In this document: piece after piece, positions 7,401 to 16,592 of the stretch
Layout of the letters: the number at the start of each line of letters is the position of its first letter
Position numbering within the stretch: position 1 is the first letter of the stretch
From: Luteimicrobium xylanilyticum
Lineage (GTDB): Bacteria > Actinomycetota > Actinomycetes > Actinomycetales > Cellulomonadaceae
DNA length: 64,000 nucleotides
Assembly: GCF_009429125.1 (NCBI RefSeq)
Contig: NZ_CP045529.1
Span: 3,658,001 to 3,722,000, forward strand
Reading direction: 5' to 3'
Notes under the pieces: model-generated
What the model was told of the DNA's origin: nothing
What the model saw: only the letters and a program-made list of their open reading frames with translations
The model's database searches: none
Made by a program: the position numbers and the translations under genes

Positions 7401-10050
7401 CGTGCTCGCCCAGGACCCGTTCGCGGACGACCTGTCCGCGCGCGACGCCTCGGCGGCCGGCACGGCGGACCACTTCGAGAACCCCGACGACTACGACTTC
7501 TCGTTCGTGCACTGGACCGACCCGCAGTTCATCGCGGAAGGCGCGGCGGGCGGTTCCGGCAAGATGCCGACCAGCCCCGAGTACCAGACGTCGTCGGGCG
7601 TCGAGACGGCGGAGGAGCAGGCCGTCTGGGCCACGGCGTACCGCGACGCGGCGAAGTGGACCATGGCGAACGCGAAGTCCAGGAAGATCGCGTACGCCGC
7701 CATGACGGGCGACATGATCAACTCGGACGTCGTCGACCCGTACGCGAAGAACCCGGACGGCACGCTCGTCTACCCGACCCAGCTCGACGAGATCACCAAG
7801 GAGAACGCGTTCGCGTCCGGCGTGATCGACTCGTTCTCCGGCTCGGGTGTCCCCGCGCAGGTCATCGCGGGCAACCACGACGACAACAACGGCCAGCAGA
7901 CCGGACCGGACTCGCTCTTCTCGCAGGCGTTCTCGGCGTCGGGCTTCTACGACCAGGCGAAGGACTGGCCGGCCGGCGCCTCGTTCCACACCAAGGACGA
8001 GACCACGAACGCGGACGGTACGACCGCGAAGCAGGGCGAGGACAGCCAGGACAGCTACGTGCTGTTCTCGGCGGGCGGCCTCGACTTCGTCGCGGTCGGC
8101 CTGTCCTACGGCGTGACCGACGAGGAGGCCGACTGGGCCAACTCCGTCTTCCAGCGCTACAAGGACCGCAACGGCATCCTCATCACGCACTCCTACCTGA
8201 ACGCGTCCCCGAACGAGGACGGCCGCGACGCGGCCTACACGGGCGACGACGGCGCACCGCTCTACAAGAAGGTGGTCACGGCCAACCCCAACGTGTTCCT
8301 CGTGCTCGCGGGGCACATCCACGGCGTCGGCACGAACCTCGTGACCGTCGCCGGACCCCAGGTGCAGCACAAGGTCGTCGAGCTGCTCGCCGACTACCAG
8401 GAGTACCAGCAACCCGCCAGCAAGATCTTCACGGCCGAGAACTGCCCGACGTGCGTCGTCGACGCGAGCGGCAACATCGACGTGGACGGCGACGGTGTGA
8501 TCGACCACAAGCCGGGCGACAAGCTCCGGTTCGGGGCGAGCTTCCTGCGGCTGCTCCAGTTCGACACCAAGAAGAGCACCATGTCGGTGGACTCGTTCTC
8601 GCCGTTCTTCGACGAGTTCGGGACCCACACCTACGACACGAAGACGCCGGTCCGGTACGACGGGTCCGAGGACAACTTCACGGTGCCCGTCGACCTGACG
8701 ACCCGCACGACGTCGTTCGCGACGGACGGCCTGGCGGTCGTCACCCCGACCGACACCGTGATCGGCACCGCGACCGGGAAGTCCGGCTTCCCGGTGTCGG
8801 TCACGTGGTCGGGCCTGACCGCCGGACAGGCGTACGCCTGGACGGCGAGCAGCACCGACGCAGCAGGCGACGACCTCGGTGAGCTCGACCAGTTCGGCGG
8901 GTTCTTCGTCGCGAGCGCGGCCGGCACCGACGTGACCGCGCCCGTGATCACGCTGCCGTCGTCGTCGAGCGTCCACGAGGGTGACGCGTTCGACCCGCTC
9001 GCCGGCGTCACCGCGAAGGACGACACGGACGGCGACGTGACCGCGGCTCTCAAGGTCACGGGCACGGTCGACACCACCGAGCCCGGGACGTACACGCTGC
9101 TCTACAGCGTGTCGGACGCCAACGGGAACGTCGCCCAGGTGCAGAGGGCCGTCAAGGTCGTCGCGCAGACGACGCCGGAGCGGACGCCCACGTCCGTCAA
9201 GGCGTCCAACGTGACGGTCAAGGCGGGCCAGGAGCTCACGCTCACGGCCACGGTCAGCCCCGCCGGCGCGACGGGCACGGTCACCTTCGTCAACGGCGAG
9301 GAGCCGTTGTGCGACGCGACCGTCACGGCCGGGAAGGCGAGCTGCGTGCCGTACCGGACGCCCGTCGCCGGGACGTACGCGATCTCCGCCCAGTACCTCG
9401 GGGACACGACGCACGCACCGTCCGACCGGTCGTTCGTGCTGACCGTGACGCGGCCGACGAGCACCACGCCCGCCACGACGACGGTCACCGGGACGGCGGC
9501 CACGTGGACCTACGGGAAGAACGGGACCGTCCGCGTCGCCGTCAAGGGTGGCTCGACCACCCCGACGGGCGAGGTGCTCGTGCGGTCCGGCTCGAAGGAG
9601 CTCGGCTGGACCCAGCTCCGGGGCGGCAAGGGCACGGTCACGCTCGCCGTGGGCTCGCTGCCGCCCGGCACGCGGACCCTCACCCTGGTGTACGGGGGCG
9701 ACGCCTATCACAAGGCGTCGCACGCGTCCCTCCGGGTCACGGTGCGCAAGGCGGCCCCGAAGGCCACGGTCTCGGTGACCAAGGCCCCGACGAGCAGGGC
9801 CAAGGGCAGCGCCCGGGTCACCGTCTCCCCGGCGGTGCGCGGGCTCCCCGGTCCCACCGGCAAGGTCACGGTCACGCTGAAGAAGGGCAAGACCACCTGG
9901 ACCGCGACGCGGACGCTCTCGAAGGGGCACGTGGCGGTCACGCTGCCGAAGCTCACGAAGGGCACCTGGAAGGTCACCGCGACCTACCAGGGTGACACCC
10001 GGTACGGGCCGGCGACGGTCACGGGGAAGGCGGTGCGTGTGACCCGCTGA
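4441..10050 (+). CDS. Giant secreted metallophosphoesterase with three LamG-like domains
   Basis: About 1869 residues, starting at GTG 4441 after AAGGAG. A signal peptide is followed by three tandem LamG/concanavalin-type repeats (about 57-273, 303-513, 526-733), each opening with a variant of ADVLDVDFADGTPTDHA. An Ig-like segment precedes a calcineurin-type metallophosphoesterase (about 1016-1390) with the metal-ligand motifs HWTDPQF, MTGDMIN, GNHDDNN, ITHSY and AGHIHGVG. The C-terminus has a DUF5011-type domain (PVITLP...TDGDVTAAL) and three Ig-like_3 repeats. No sortase motif or terminal membrane helix is seen, so it is probably released or held non-covalently. The phosphodiester or phosphomonoester substrate is unknown; the LamG repeats suggest polysaccharide binding. 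Confidence 0.85.
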   Translation: MTSRPVARSWRRLAATIAGLAMAGTTIIGASVAAAVASDNPPATTSTTPTTPPTADVLDVDFADGTPTDHAAAREAHTVGRPTIALDPTLDRVVPSFDGGIDAYWYDLADAWDTSASPNLTTSVSIECDFRFDGDLPASPASADGAENDVCAGREGGGYAFYVPSGKSELVWSAYVDGAYKTVTSPALTKGTWYHVVGTYDGTSLKLYVDGELAGSGSYPGTVGAPSVTARGFVIGGDVTTGPSAQRQSPVTVAATRIFSAALDADQVAALDGRSQWLTTPGTGATAPPPVVVTPTVPDGVPAADVLDVDFTAGSPVDHAQSRQALRFGDPRLTVDKDLNRVVASFDGVDDGYDFAADDAWDSRHVPNLTKAYTVECTFRFDAALPVSAAHKICGGENGGGMSVYVKGSSLSAQFYVDGAYRTISTAATSGTWHDVVAQYDGSSIRLYVDGKLVKATAQTGTATGPSGAKFLGVGADQSSGGASMESWAEVTVASERIWDSALTATQIGDLADSVATPVSKAPKGDVLDVDLSDGTYTDHAAGRTPDVTGNPVVATDVALGKSVASFDGAKDGVLYPLQDAWDGGSTPQLTSTYSAECVFRFDGTLPTAAGNKTCSGENTGGFAIIVNGTSVQADFYVAGAYHALTAPIQAGVWYDVVQVYDGSTIRLYVNGSLAAQADQTGAPGAPNGTKSQNYGIGADTSSSGGIESQSASTISAARIWSTPLTAAQAAQLSLDAFGARQTDVALTSTVPAAGQKLTKPVDLEVKIKDQGAATGWVYTIDGVGVRPGERVGAGLAAGSHTLAVTATDVYGHPLSWTVPFTSSAIPTGGGTDTGQGGGKVTLSAVANAPDGGKVTTTFKEAQASIASGGVQGTVPVVPSALDFTYDDAGTVTGQQAEDGKTAASPSSHEGMPFQRFEVKVPAYDDDRHVRWSGLVDPERSVSLRVWDTASSSWKEIATARGASDGATALEGDVTPSEVDGDVVHVLVLAQDPFADDLSARDASAAGTADHFENPDDYDFSFVHWTDPQFIAEGAAGGSGKMPTSPEYQTSSGVETAEEQAVWATAYRDAAKWTMANAKSRKIAYAAMTGDMINSDVVDPYAKNPDGTLVYPTQLDEITKENAFASGVIDSFSGSGVPAQVIAGNHDDNNGQQTGPDSLFSQAFSASGFYDQAKDWPAGASFHTKDETTNADGTTAKQGEDSQDSYVLFSAGGLDFVAVGLSYGVTDEEADWANSVFQRYKDRNGILITHSYLNASPNEDGRDAAYTGDDGAPLYKKVVTANPNVFLVLAGHIHGVGTNLVTVAGPQVQHKVVELLADYQEYQQPASKIFTAENCPTCVVDASGNIDVDGDGVIDHKPGDKLRFGASFLRLLQFDTKKSTMSVDSFSPFFDEFGTHTYDTKTPVRYDGSEDNFTVPVDLTTRTTSFATDGLAVVTPTDTVIGTATGKSGFPVSVTWSGLTAGQAYAWTASSTDAAGDDLGELDQFGGFFVASAAGTDVTAPVITLPSSSSVHEGDAFDPLAGVTAKDDTDGDVTAALKVTGTVDTTEPGTYTLLYSVSDANGNVAQVQRAVKVVAQTTPERTPTSVKASNVTVKAGQELTLTATVSPAGATGTVTFVNGEEPLCDATVTAGKASCVPYRTPVAGTYAISAQYLGDTTHAPSDRSFVLTVTRPTSTTPATTTVTGTAATWTYGKNGTVRVAVKGGSTTPTGEVLVRSGSKELGWTQLRGGKGTVTLAVGSLPPGTRTLTLVYGGDAYHKASHASLRVTVRKAAPKATVSVTKAPTSRAKGSARVTVSPAVRGLPGPTGKVTVTLKKGKTTWTATRTLSKGHVAVTLPKLTKGTWKVTATYQGDTRYGPATVTGKAVRVTR

Positions 10051-10066
10051 CCCGCGTGCCGACGGC

Positions 10067-10102
10067 GACGGCCCCCTCACCCGTCCGGGTGAGGGGGCCG
10101 TC
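10067..10102. terminator. Strong hairpin terminator between convergent genes
   Basis: A perfect 16-bp inverted repeat (arms 10067-10082 and 10087-10102, loop GTCC) lies between the phosphoesterase gene and the convergent mrpG. It has no T tract, as is common in high-GC actinobacteria, and could serve both directions. Confidence 0.8.
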
Positions 10103-10114
10103 GTCGAGGTCGCG

Positions 10115-10531
10115 CTACCCGGACGCGTCCGACGGCGGCCGGTCCTCCTGGGCGGCCTCCGACTCGTCCTCCTCGGCGAGCGCGGCCTCCTGGTCGGCGG
10201 TGAGGTCGTCGACGACGAGGTCGTCGTGCACGACCTTGCCCGTCCGGAACCCGGCCCGCCCCACCATGTGCGCGGCGACCGGCGCGGTGAGGAGCTGAAA
10301 CACGACGACGAGCACGAGCATCCCGACGACGGACCACACGTGCACCCGCAGCCCGACGCCGACGAGCATGAGGACGAGTCCCAGCACCTGCGGCTTGGTC
10401 GCCGCGTGCATCCGGGCGAGGAGGTCGGGGAACCGCACGATCCCGATTCCGGCGGCGAACGCGAGGAACGCGCCGAGCAGCATGCAGATCGCGGCGACGA
10501 CGTCCGCGACACCGATCCAGTCGATGCTCAT
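10115..10531 (-). CDS. mrpG: Mrp Na+/H+ antiporter subunit G
   Basis: 138 residues with three predicted membrane helices and the MnhG/MrpG core GIVRFPDLLARMHAATKPQ, then a long acidic C-terminal tail (EEDESEAAQEDRP). It is the last gene of the mrp operon and overlaps mrpF by ATGA. MrpG is a small membrane subunit needed for assembly of the multi-subunit cation/proton antiporter. Confidence 0.93.
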   Translation of the reverse strand: MSIDWIGVADVVAAICMLLGAFLAFAAGIGIVRFPDLLARMHAATKPQVLGLVLMLVGVGLRVHVWSVVGMLVLVVVFQLLTAPVAAHMVGRAGFRTGKVVHDDLVVDDLTADQEAALAEEDESEAAQEDRPPSDASG

Positions 10532-10893
10532 CGCTCCCCTCCCTCCGCCCGCTCGACGGCGTCGGCGTCAGCGGCGACCTGCTCGTCGCCGTCCACGTCA
10601 CCGAGTGCGGGTGGAAGCTCGATCCGGCCCTCCTCCTCGCGTTCGACGGCCGCGAACCGTGCGACCGTCACCGACCCGACGAACGCGACGAGCGACATGA
10701 CGACGAGGATCGGGATGGTCGTGGCGCGCCGCGAGTACGCGGCCTCGAGCGCGATCGCGCCGACGATCGTCGTGGTGAACACGTCGAGCGCGACGGTCCG
10801 GTCGAGCATCGACGGTCCTCGCTCGGCGCGGTAGATCGCGCAGCCCGCGGCCACCGTGAGCAGCGCGATCGTGATGACGAAGACGACGGTCAC
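10528..10893 (-). CDS. mrpF: Mrp antiporter subunit F
   Basis: 121 residues. The MnhF signature is visible: three helices and the motif RAERGPSMLDRTVALDV. The C-terminal tail is acidic. The GTG start (10891-10893) overlaps the stop of mrpE in GTGA and its own stop overlaps mrpG in ATGA. Frames further upstream are shadows of mrpE. Confidence 0.92.
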   Translation of the reverse strand: MTVVFVITIALLTVAAGCAIYRAERGPSMLDRTVALDVFTTTIVGAIALEAAYSRRATTIPILVVMSLVAFVGSVTVARFAAVEREEEGRIELPPALGDVDGDEQVAADADAVERAEGGER

Positions 10894-11468
10894 GCCGCAC
10901 CCCCTCCCCGCGTCGCGAGGCCCGCGGCCTCGAGCTCGGCGTCGGACGCGAGCGCCCGCAGGACGCGCGCCTCGAGCGCGAGCACGTCGGCGCGCACCTT
11001 GTCGACGCCGCCGTAGGCCTCGAGGTCGAGGACGTGCAGGTAGAGCATGCCGGTGAGCCGGTGCACCTCGACGACGAGCGAGCCGGGCACGAGCGAGCTG
11101 AGCTCCGCGGTCACCGTGAGGTAGATGTCGCTGGGGTTGCGCAGCCGCACCCCGACGACGGCGCCGCGCGGCTGGCGCCCGGGCCGGATCGCCTGCCAGG
11201 CGACCTGGAAGGAGGCGACGAACAGGTCGGCGCCGAACCGCACGAGCAGGGCGAGCACGCGCAGCGGTCGCACGTGCCCGTGGAACGGCAGCTGCGGGAG
11301 CGGCAGCAGCACGACGACGAGCACCCCGAGCAGCAGGCCCGCGAGCACGTTGCCCCAGGTGAAGGACCCCCAGAGCAGCACCCAGACGAGGGCGAGCCAG
11401 AGGATCGCGGACCACTGGTGGCGCAGCCGCTCCCGCCACGTCGTCCGGCGGCGGACGTGCAGGCTCAC
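10890..11468 (-). CDS. mrpE: Mrp antiporter subunit E
   Basis: 192 residues; two N-terminal helices followed by the MnhE core with RNPSDIYLTVTAELSSLVPG and the C-terminal MLYLHVLDLEA segment. It starts at GTG 11466-11468, overlapping the stop of mrpD by GTGA. The subunit is required for assembly of the antiporter complex. Confidence 0.92.
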   Translation of the reverse strand: MSLHVRRRTTWRERLRHQWSAILWLALVWVLLWGSFTWGNVLAGLLLGVLVVVLLPLPQLPFHGHVRPLRVLALLVRFGADLFVASFQVAWQAIRPGRQPRGAVVGVRLRNPSDIYLTVTAELSSLVPGSLVVEVHRLTGMLYLHVLDLEAYGGVDKVRADVLALEARVLRALASDAELEAAGLATRGGGAA

Positions 11469-13081
11469 GGCGTGCCCTCCCCGCTGTCGACGGCGTTCGC
11501 GGAGCCGGTCGGGGCGCCGGCCTTGGGCGTCGACTCGTTCGACTCCCCGACACCGCGGTCGTGTCCGTCCGGGAACACGGCCTCGACGTACGAGCCGTCG
11601 CGCAGCGCGGCTGCGGCGCGGTCCGCGTAGGAGTACAGGGGGCCGGCGAACACGGTGAGCGCGAGCCCGAACGCCACGAGCGCGCCGGTCGGGACGACCA
11701 TCCCGCGCGGCACCCGCGCGTCGGTCGCGATCTCCTGCGGCGCCTCCTGCCAGAACGCCTTGTTCCATGCCTTGACGATCGCGTAGAGCGTGAGCAGCGA
11801 CGTCACGACGGACCCCACGACCAGCGTGTACGCGAGGAACCCGCCTGTGCGGACGCCGTCTTCGACGAGCCCCAGCTTGCCGAGGAACCCGGAGAGCGGC
11901 GGGATCCCGGCGAGATTCATCGCCGGGATGAAGAACAGGATCGCCAGGCCCGGCGCGAGCTTCGCGAGGCCGCCGAGCCGGTCGAGCGACGTCGACCCGC
12001 CACGGAGCTCGACGAGCCCCACGACGAGGAACAGCGCCGTCTGCACCGTGATGTGGTGCACGACGTAGAAGATCGCCGCGGCCGTCCCCGGCTGGGTCGC
12101 GAGCGCGATGCCGAACAGCATGTAGCCGATGTGGCTGACGAGCGTGAAGGACAGCAGACGTTTGATGTCGTCCTGGGCGACCGCGCCGAGGATCCCCACG
12201 AGCATCGTCAGCAGCGCGACCCACATGAGCCCCTGGTCGATGCGCGGGTCGGTGGGGAACAGGAGGGTCTGGGTGCGCAGGATCGCGTACACGCCGACCT
12301 TGGTCAGCAGGCCCGCGAACACGGCCGTGACCGGGGCGGGCGCCGTCGGGTACGAGTCCGGCAGCCAGGCCGACACCGGGAACATCGCCGCCTTGATCCC
12401 GAACGCGAGCAGGAGCAGGAGCTGGATCGCGAGCCTGGTCCCGGGTTCGACGTCGGGCAGGCGCTCCGAGAGCTGCGCCAGGTTCACCGTCCCGGTGGCC
12501 GCGTAGGTCAGGGCGATCGCGATCAGGAAGACGATCGAGGACAGCAGCGCGACGACGACGTAGATCGAGCCCGCGCGGATGCGTTCGCCCGTCCCTCCGA
12601 GCGTGAGGAGCACGTAGCTCGCCGCGAGCAGGATCTCGAACCCGACGTACAGGTTGAACAGGTCGCCCGCGAGGAACGCGTTGCACACGCCGGCCGCGAG
12701 GACGAGGTACGTCGGGTGGTAGATCGAGACCGGGATGCTCGACGTCTCCTCCTCGGCCTCCTCGCTCACACCCTGCGCCAGCGAGTACAGGAGGACGCAC
12801 AGCAGCACGAAGCTCGAGACCGTCACCATGAGCGCGCTCAGGCGGTCGGCCACCAGGTCGATGCCGATCGGCGCGGCCCAGTTCCCGACGTCGACGACGA
12901 GCGTCCGGTCGTCCGTCAGGACCAGCAGCGCGACCCCGACGGCGAGCACGCCCGCGAGCGCGACGACGCTCACGACGCGCTGGACGCGTGGGCGGCGCGC
13001 GAACGCGAGCGCGACGCCGGCCGCGAGGAGCGGCAGCATGACGGGCAGCGGGACGAGGTCGGCGGCCGCGAGTCCGGTCAT
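11465..13081 (-). CDS. mrpD: Mrp antiporter subunit D
   Basis: 538 residues, a proton-translocating subunit related to complex I NuoM/N. About 14 membrane helices; conserved segments include LYVGFEILLAASYVL, GIKAAMFPVSAWLPDSYPTA (Lys and Trp-Leu-Pro core of the antiporter family) and LLSFTLVSHIGYML. The C-terminal tail is hydrophilic. ATG 13079-13081 overlaps the mrpC stop (ATGA). Confidence 0.95.
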   Translation of the reverse strand: MTGLAAADLVPLPVMLPLLAAGVALAFARRPRVQRVVSVVALAGVLAVGVALLVLTDDRTLVVDVGNWAAPIGIDLVADRLSALMVTVSSFVLLCVLLYSLAQGVSEEAEEETSSIPVSIYHPTYLVLAAGVCNAFLAGDLFNLYVGFEILLAASYVLLTLGGTGERIRAGSIYVVVALLSSIVFLIAIALTYAATGTVNLAQLSERLPDVEPGTRLAIQLLLLLAFGIKAAMFPVSAWLPDSYPTAPAPVTAVFAGLLTKVGVYAILRTQTLLFPTDPRIDQGLMWVALLTMLVGILGAVAQDDIKRLLSFTLVSHIGYMLFGIALATQPGTAAAIFYVVHHITVQTALFLVVGLVELRGGSTSLDRLGGLAKLAPGLAILFFIPAMNLAGIPPLSGFLGKLGLVEDGVRTGGFLAYTLVVGSVVTSLLTLYAIVKAWNKAFWQEAPQEIATDARVPRGMVVPTGALVAFGLALTVFAGPLYSYADRAAAALRDGSYVEAVFPDGHDRGVGESNESTPKAGAPTGSANAVDSGEGTP

Positions 13082-13584
13082 CGTTCCTCCCCTCCGCCCG
13101 TCCGGTCCTTGCTGATCTCGTCGTCCGTCTCGTCGCGCGTCCGTGCGGCCTCGTCGTCGAGCGTCTCGCCGGACTCGACGGCGTCGGCGTCCTCGAAGCT
13201 CGGTTCGTTCTTCGCGGCGAGCCGCGCGATGCGGCGGTCCTCGACGTCGTCCTGCACCTCGTCGTGGCCGTGGAGCTGCCACGACCGGTAGGCCATGGCG
13301 AGGACGAACGCCGTGAGGCCGAGCGTGATGACGATCGCGGTGAGGATCATGGCCTGCACGAGCGGGTCGCTCATGTGCCACAGGGGCGTGGTCCCGAGGA
13401 TCGGGGCGCCGCCGGCGCGGCCGCCCGCGACGAGCAGCAGCAGGTTGACGCCGTTGCCGAGCAGGATGAAGCCGATCAGCACGCGCGTGAGGCTGCGCTC
13501 GAGCAGCAGGTAGACGCCCGTCGTCACGAGCACGCCGATGGCGAGCACGAGGACGACGGCGGGGGTGGTGTCGAGGGCGTGCAT
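13078..13584 (-). CDS. mrpC: Mrp antiporter subunit C
   Basis: 168 residues, NuoK-like subunit with three helices; core residues GFILLGNGVNLLLL and DPLVQAMILTAIVI are typical. The C-terminal third is a charged, acidic extension longer than in many homologues. Its start codon overlaps the mrpA stop by one base (TGATG). Confidence 0.94.
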   Translation of the reverse strand: MHALDTTPAVVLVLAIGVLVTTGVYLLLERSLTRVLIGFILLGNGVNLLLLVAGGRAGGAPILGTTPLWHMSDPLVQAMILTAIVITLGLTAFVLAMAYRSWQLHGHDEVQDDVEDRRIARLAAKNEPSFEDADAVESGETLDDEAARTRDETDDEISKDRTGGGEER

Positions 13585-16500
13585 CAGTCGTCCTCCCTGA
13601 CCGCGCGGAGCTCGAGGTCGGCGTGCCGGTCGATCTCGGCGCCGAGCGACCGGAGGATGTCGAGCACCAGCCCGACGACGACGAGGAACACCCCGATGTC
13701 GAAGAACAGCGACGTCACGAGGTGGACCTCCCCGACGAGGGGCACGTGCAGGTCGAAGATCGTCGACTGCAGCACCTCTCCGCCCGCGAGCATCGCGGCG
13801 AGGCCCACGCCGACGGACAGGAACAGGCCTGTGCCCAGCAGCACGCCGGGCTGGACGGGCGCCGCCTCCCCGAGCTCGTACCGCCCGCCCGCGAGGTAGC
13901 GCACGACGAGCGCGATCCCGACGACGAGCCCCGCCGCGAACCCGCCTCCGGGGTTGTTGTGCCCCGAGAACAGCAGGAACGCGGCGTAGACGATCATCGA
14001 GTGGAACAGCAGCCGGGCCACGACCTCGAAGATCACGGACCGGCGGCGCGGGGCGAGGGTCGCGCTGGCCCGCAGCCACACCTGCATCCGGTTCCACGCC
14101 TCGGGCGCGGTCCCCCGGCGTCGCAGCGCGGCCCCACGGTCGTCCTCGTCCGTGCCGCCCGACCAGACCCCGGGCGCCTCGTCGCCGACGCGCGCCCGCT
14201 CGGAGTCCTCGGCGCGCAGGATCGCGCCGCCGCGCCGCCTCAGGAACACGAGCGACGCGACGCCGGTGGCCGCGACGAGGAGGACGGAGATCTCGCCCAT
14301 GGTGTCCCAGGCGCGGATGTCCACGAGGGTCACGTTGACGATGTTCTTGCCGCCGCCGTAGGAGTACGCCTCGTCCGGGAACTGCGCGGAGACCGGCGTC
14401 GCCATGCGCGCGTTCGGGGCGACGACGGCGAACGCCATCACGGTGACCCCGGCGACCAGGCCGATCGCGAGCCGCGTCCAGCGGCTACGGGCCAGCGGGC
14501 GGTTCGAGAAGTAGGGGGGCAGCCGGCGCAGCACGAGCACCATGACGACGAGCGTCACCGTCTCCACGAGCACCTGCGTGAGCGCGAGGTCGGGGGCGCC
14601 GTGCAGCATGAACAGGACGGCGTTGCCGTAGCCCGCGATGCCCGCGAGGAACACCGCCTTGAGCCGGCGTCGCGACCGGGCGGCCAGCACCGCGGCGACG
14701 CCGATCGCCGCGACCGCGACCGCCTGGGCCGGCGTGTCCCAGCCCCGCAGGTCCTGCGGCCAGGTCGTGTGCGTGACCAGGACGACGCCCGGGAACGCGG
14801 CCATGACGATGACGATGACGCCCAGGTAGAAGGGCAGGGAGCCGCGCTGGGTGAAGGACGTGACGTCCGCGGCCGCGTCGTCGAGCCTGCGCATGGAACG
14901 CCGGTAGACGACGTCGGCCTCGGGGAGGTGGTGACGCAGGTACCAGGCACCCACGCGGGCCTGGAAGCCCTCGACCCGGACCCGTCGCCACCACGCGAGC
15001 ACGCCGACGCCCAGGATCAGGACGGTCAGCCCGAGCGCCGGGCCGAACCCGCCCCAGAGTGCGAGGTGGCCGCGCTCGCCCACGGGCAGCGTCTCGGCGT
15101 ACGGCTCGAGCAGTTCGGTTCCCAGGTGCGGGACCAGGGCCGCGGCGAGCCCCAGCATCGCGAGCACGAGCGGCGGCACCGTGAGGAACGGCGACTGAAT
15201 GTGGAGCGTCGACGGGTCGATCGGCGGCTGGGCGGGGGTGCCGTCAGCGTCGGGAAGCGCCTCCGTACCTGCCCCCGCACCGAGGTTCTTCGTGGCGAAC
15301 GCGCCCCAGAAGAACCGCAGCCCGTAGGCGACCGTGAGCATCGAGCCGACGACGACGGCCGCCAGCACCAGCCCGTCGACCCACCCGGGCACGATGCCCG
15401 CCGGGTGCAGCAGCGCCTCCAGGCCCGCCTCCTTGGCGACGTACCCGGCGAACGGCGGGAGCCCGATCATGGACGCGGTCGCGAGCCCGCCCGCGAGCGC
15501 CGTGACCGGCATCTTCCGGCCGACGCCCGTGAGGCGGCGCAGGTCGCGCGTCCCGGTCGCGGCGTCGACCACGCCGGTCACGAGGAAAAGCGACGCCTTG
15601 AACATGGCGTGCGCGCCGAGCATCGCGATGCCCGCGAGCGCCGTCGCGCGGCTCCCGAGCCCGACGAGGAGCGTGATGAGCCCGAGCTGGCTCACGGTCC
15701 CGAACGCGAGGACGAGCTTGAGGTCCTGCTGGCGCAGCGCCCGGTACCCGCCCAGCAGGAGGGTGCCGCACCCGAGCACGATGACGATCGTCTGCCAGAC
15801 GGCGAGGTGGGCGTAGGCGGGCGCGAACCGCGCGACCAGGTAGACGCCGGCCTTCACCATCGCGGCGGCGTGCAGGTACGCGCTCACGGGGGTCGGCGCG
15901 GCCATCGCCGCGGGGAGCCAGAAGTGCAGCGGGATCAGGGCCGACTTGGTCGCGGCCCCCGCGAGCAGGCAGACCACCGCCGCCGTCACGGCCGTGCCCG
16001 ACGGCGGGTGCGCCACCACCTGCGAGAGCGAGTACGTGCCGGCGGCCTCGCCGAGGATGACGACGCCGACGAGCATGGCCAGCCCGCCCGCCGTCGTGAT
16101 GATGATGGCCTGCATGGCGGCGCGCCGGGACGCCTTGCGTTCGGCGTAGTGGCCGATGAGCAGGTACGACGCGACGGTCGTGAGCTCCCAGAACACGAAC
16201 AGCAGGAGCATGTCGTCGGCCGTGACGAGCCCGACCATCGAGCCGGCGAACCCGACGAGGGTCGCACCGAACCGTCTGAGGCCGTGCGCGGAAGGCGCGA
16301 AGTACGCCGAGCAGTACACCAGGACGAGCGCCCCGACGCCGCCCACGAGCAGCAGCATGAGCCAGGACAACGTGTCGAGCCGGAACGTCAGCGTCAGGCC
16401 GAGCTGCGGGATCCACTGCCAGTGCTGGACCGGCACGTCGCCGTGCATGACGCGCGAGGTGCACGCAAGGGCGTAGACGGCCGCTGACGCGGGGGCGAGG

Positions 16501-16592
16501 GCCAGCACGAGGAAGCCTCGGCGGCCGAGCCAGGAGATGATCGCAGGCGCCAGCAGCACCATCAGCAGATGGGCTACGAGCAGCTGCAGCAC
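13584..16592 (-). CDS. mrpA: Mrp antiporter subunit A fused to subunit B
   Basis: About 1002 residues. The N-terminal two thirds is the NuoL-like MrpA (motifs ELTTVASYLLIGHY, KSALIPLHFWLPAAMAAPTP, FGTVSQLGLITLL). A hydrophilic stretch with acidic residues separates it from a C-terminal MnhB domain (about 830-990; HSMIVYAAFLLFSGHNNPGG and VHLVTSLFFDIGVFL), so no separate mrpB exists; this fusion is usual in actinobacteria. GTG 16590-16592 is chosen because it follows GGAG at suitable spacing and opens directly into helix 1; an ATG at 16664 would add 24 hydrophilic residues. It heads the mrp operon, whose products exchange Na+ for H+ in pH and salt homeostasis. Confidence 0.93.
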   Translation of the reverse strand: MLQLLVAHLLMVLLAPAIISWLGRRGFLVLALAPASAAVYALACTSRVMHGDVPVQHWQWIPQLGLTLTFRLDTLSWLMLLLVGGVGALVLVYCSAYFAPSAHGLRRFGATLVGFAGSMVGLVTADDMLLLFVFWELTTVASYLLIGHYAERKASRRAAMQAIIITTAGGLAMLVGVVILGEAAGTYSLSQVVAHPPSGTAVTAAVVCLLAGAATKSALIPLHFWLPAAMAAPTPVSAYLHAAAMVKAGVYLVARFAPAYAHLAVWQTIVIVLGCGTLLLGGYRALRQQDLKLVLAFGTVSQLGLITLLVGLGSRATALAGIAMLGAHAMFKASLFLVTGVVDAATGTRDLRRLTGVGRKMPVTALAGGLATASMIGLPPFAGYVAKEAGLEALLHPAGIVPGWVDGLVLAAVVVGSMLTVAYGLRFFWGAFATKNLGAGAGTEALPDADGTPAQPPIDPSTLHIQSPFLTVPPLVLAMLGLAAALVPHLGTELLEPYAETLPVGERGHLALWGGFGPALGLTVLILGVGVLAWWRRVRVEGFQARVGAWYLRHHLPEADVVYRRSMRRLDDAAADVTSFTQRGSLPFYLGVIVIVMAAFPGVVLVTHTTWPQDLRGWDTPAQAVAVAAIGVAAVLAARSRRRLKAVFLAGIAGYGNAVLFMLHGAPDLALTQVLVETVTLVVMVLVLRRLPPYFSNRPLARSRWTRLAIGLVAGVTVMAFAVVAPNARMATPVSAQFPDEAYSYGGGKNIVNVTLVDIRAWDTMGEISVLLVAATGVASLVFLRRRGGAILRAEDSERARVGDEAPGVWSGGTDEDDRGAALRRRGTAPEAWNRMQVWLRASATLAPRRRSVIFEVVARLLFHSMIVYAAFLLFSGHNNPGGGFAAGLVVGIALVVRYLAGGRYELGEAAPVQPGVLLGTGLFLSVGVGLAAMLAGGEVLQSTIFDLHVPLVGEVHLVTSLFFDIGVFLVVVGLVLDILRSLGAEIDRHADLELRAVREDD

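Noticed and set aside
5086-10512. 1808-codon open frame antisense to the phosphoesterase gene
   Set aside because: High-GC shadow: Arg/Gly/Asp-rich composition with no domain, while the opposite strand has clear signal, LamG and esterase motifs.
13623-16487. 954-codon + strand frame opposite mrpA
   Set aside because: Hydrophilic, Arg/Glu/His-rich shadow of a membrane-protein gene.
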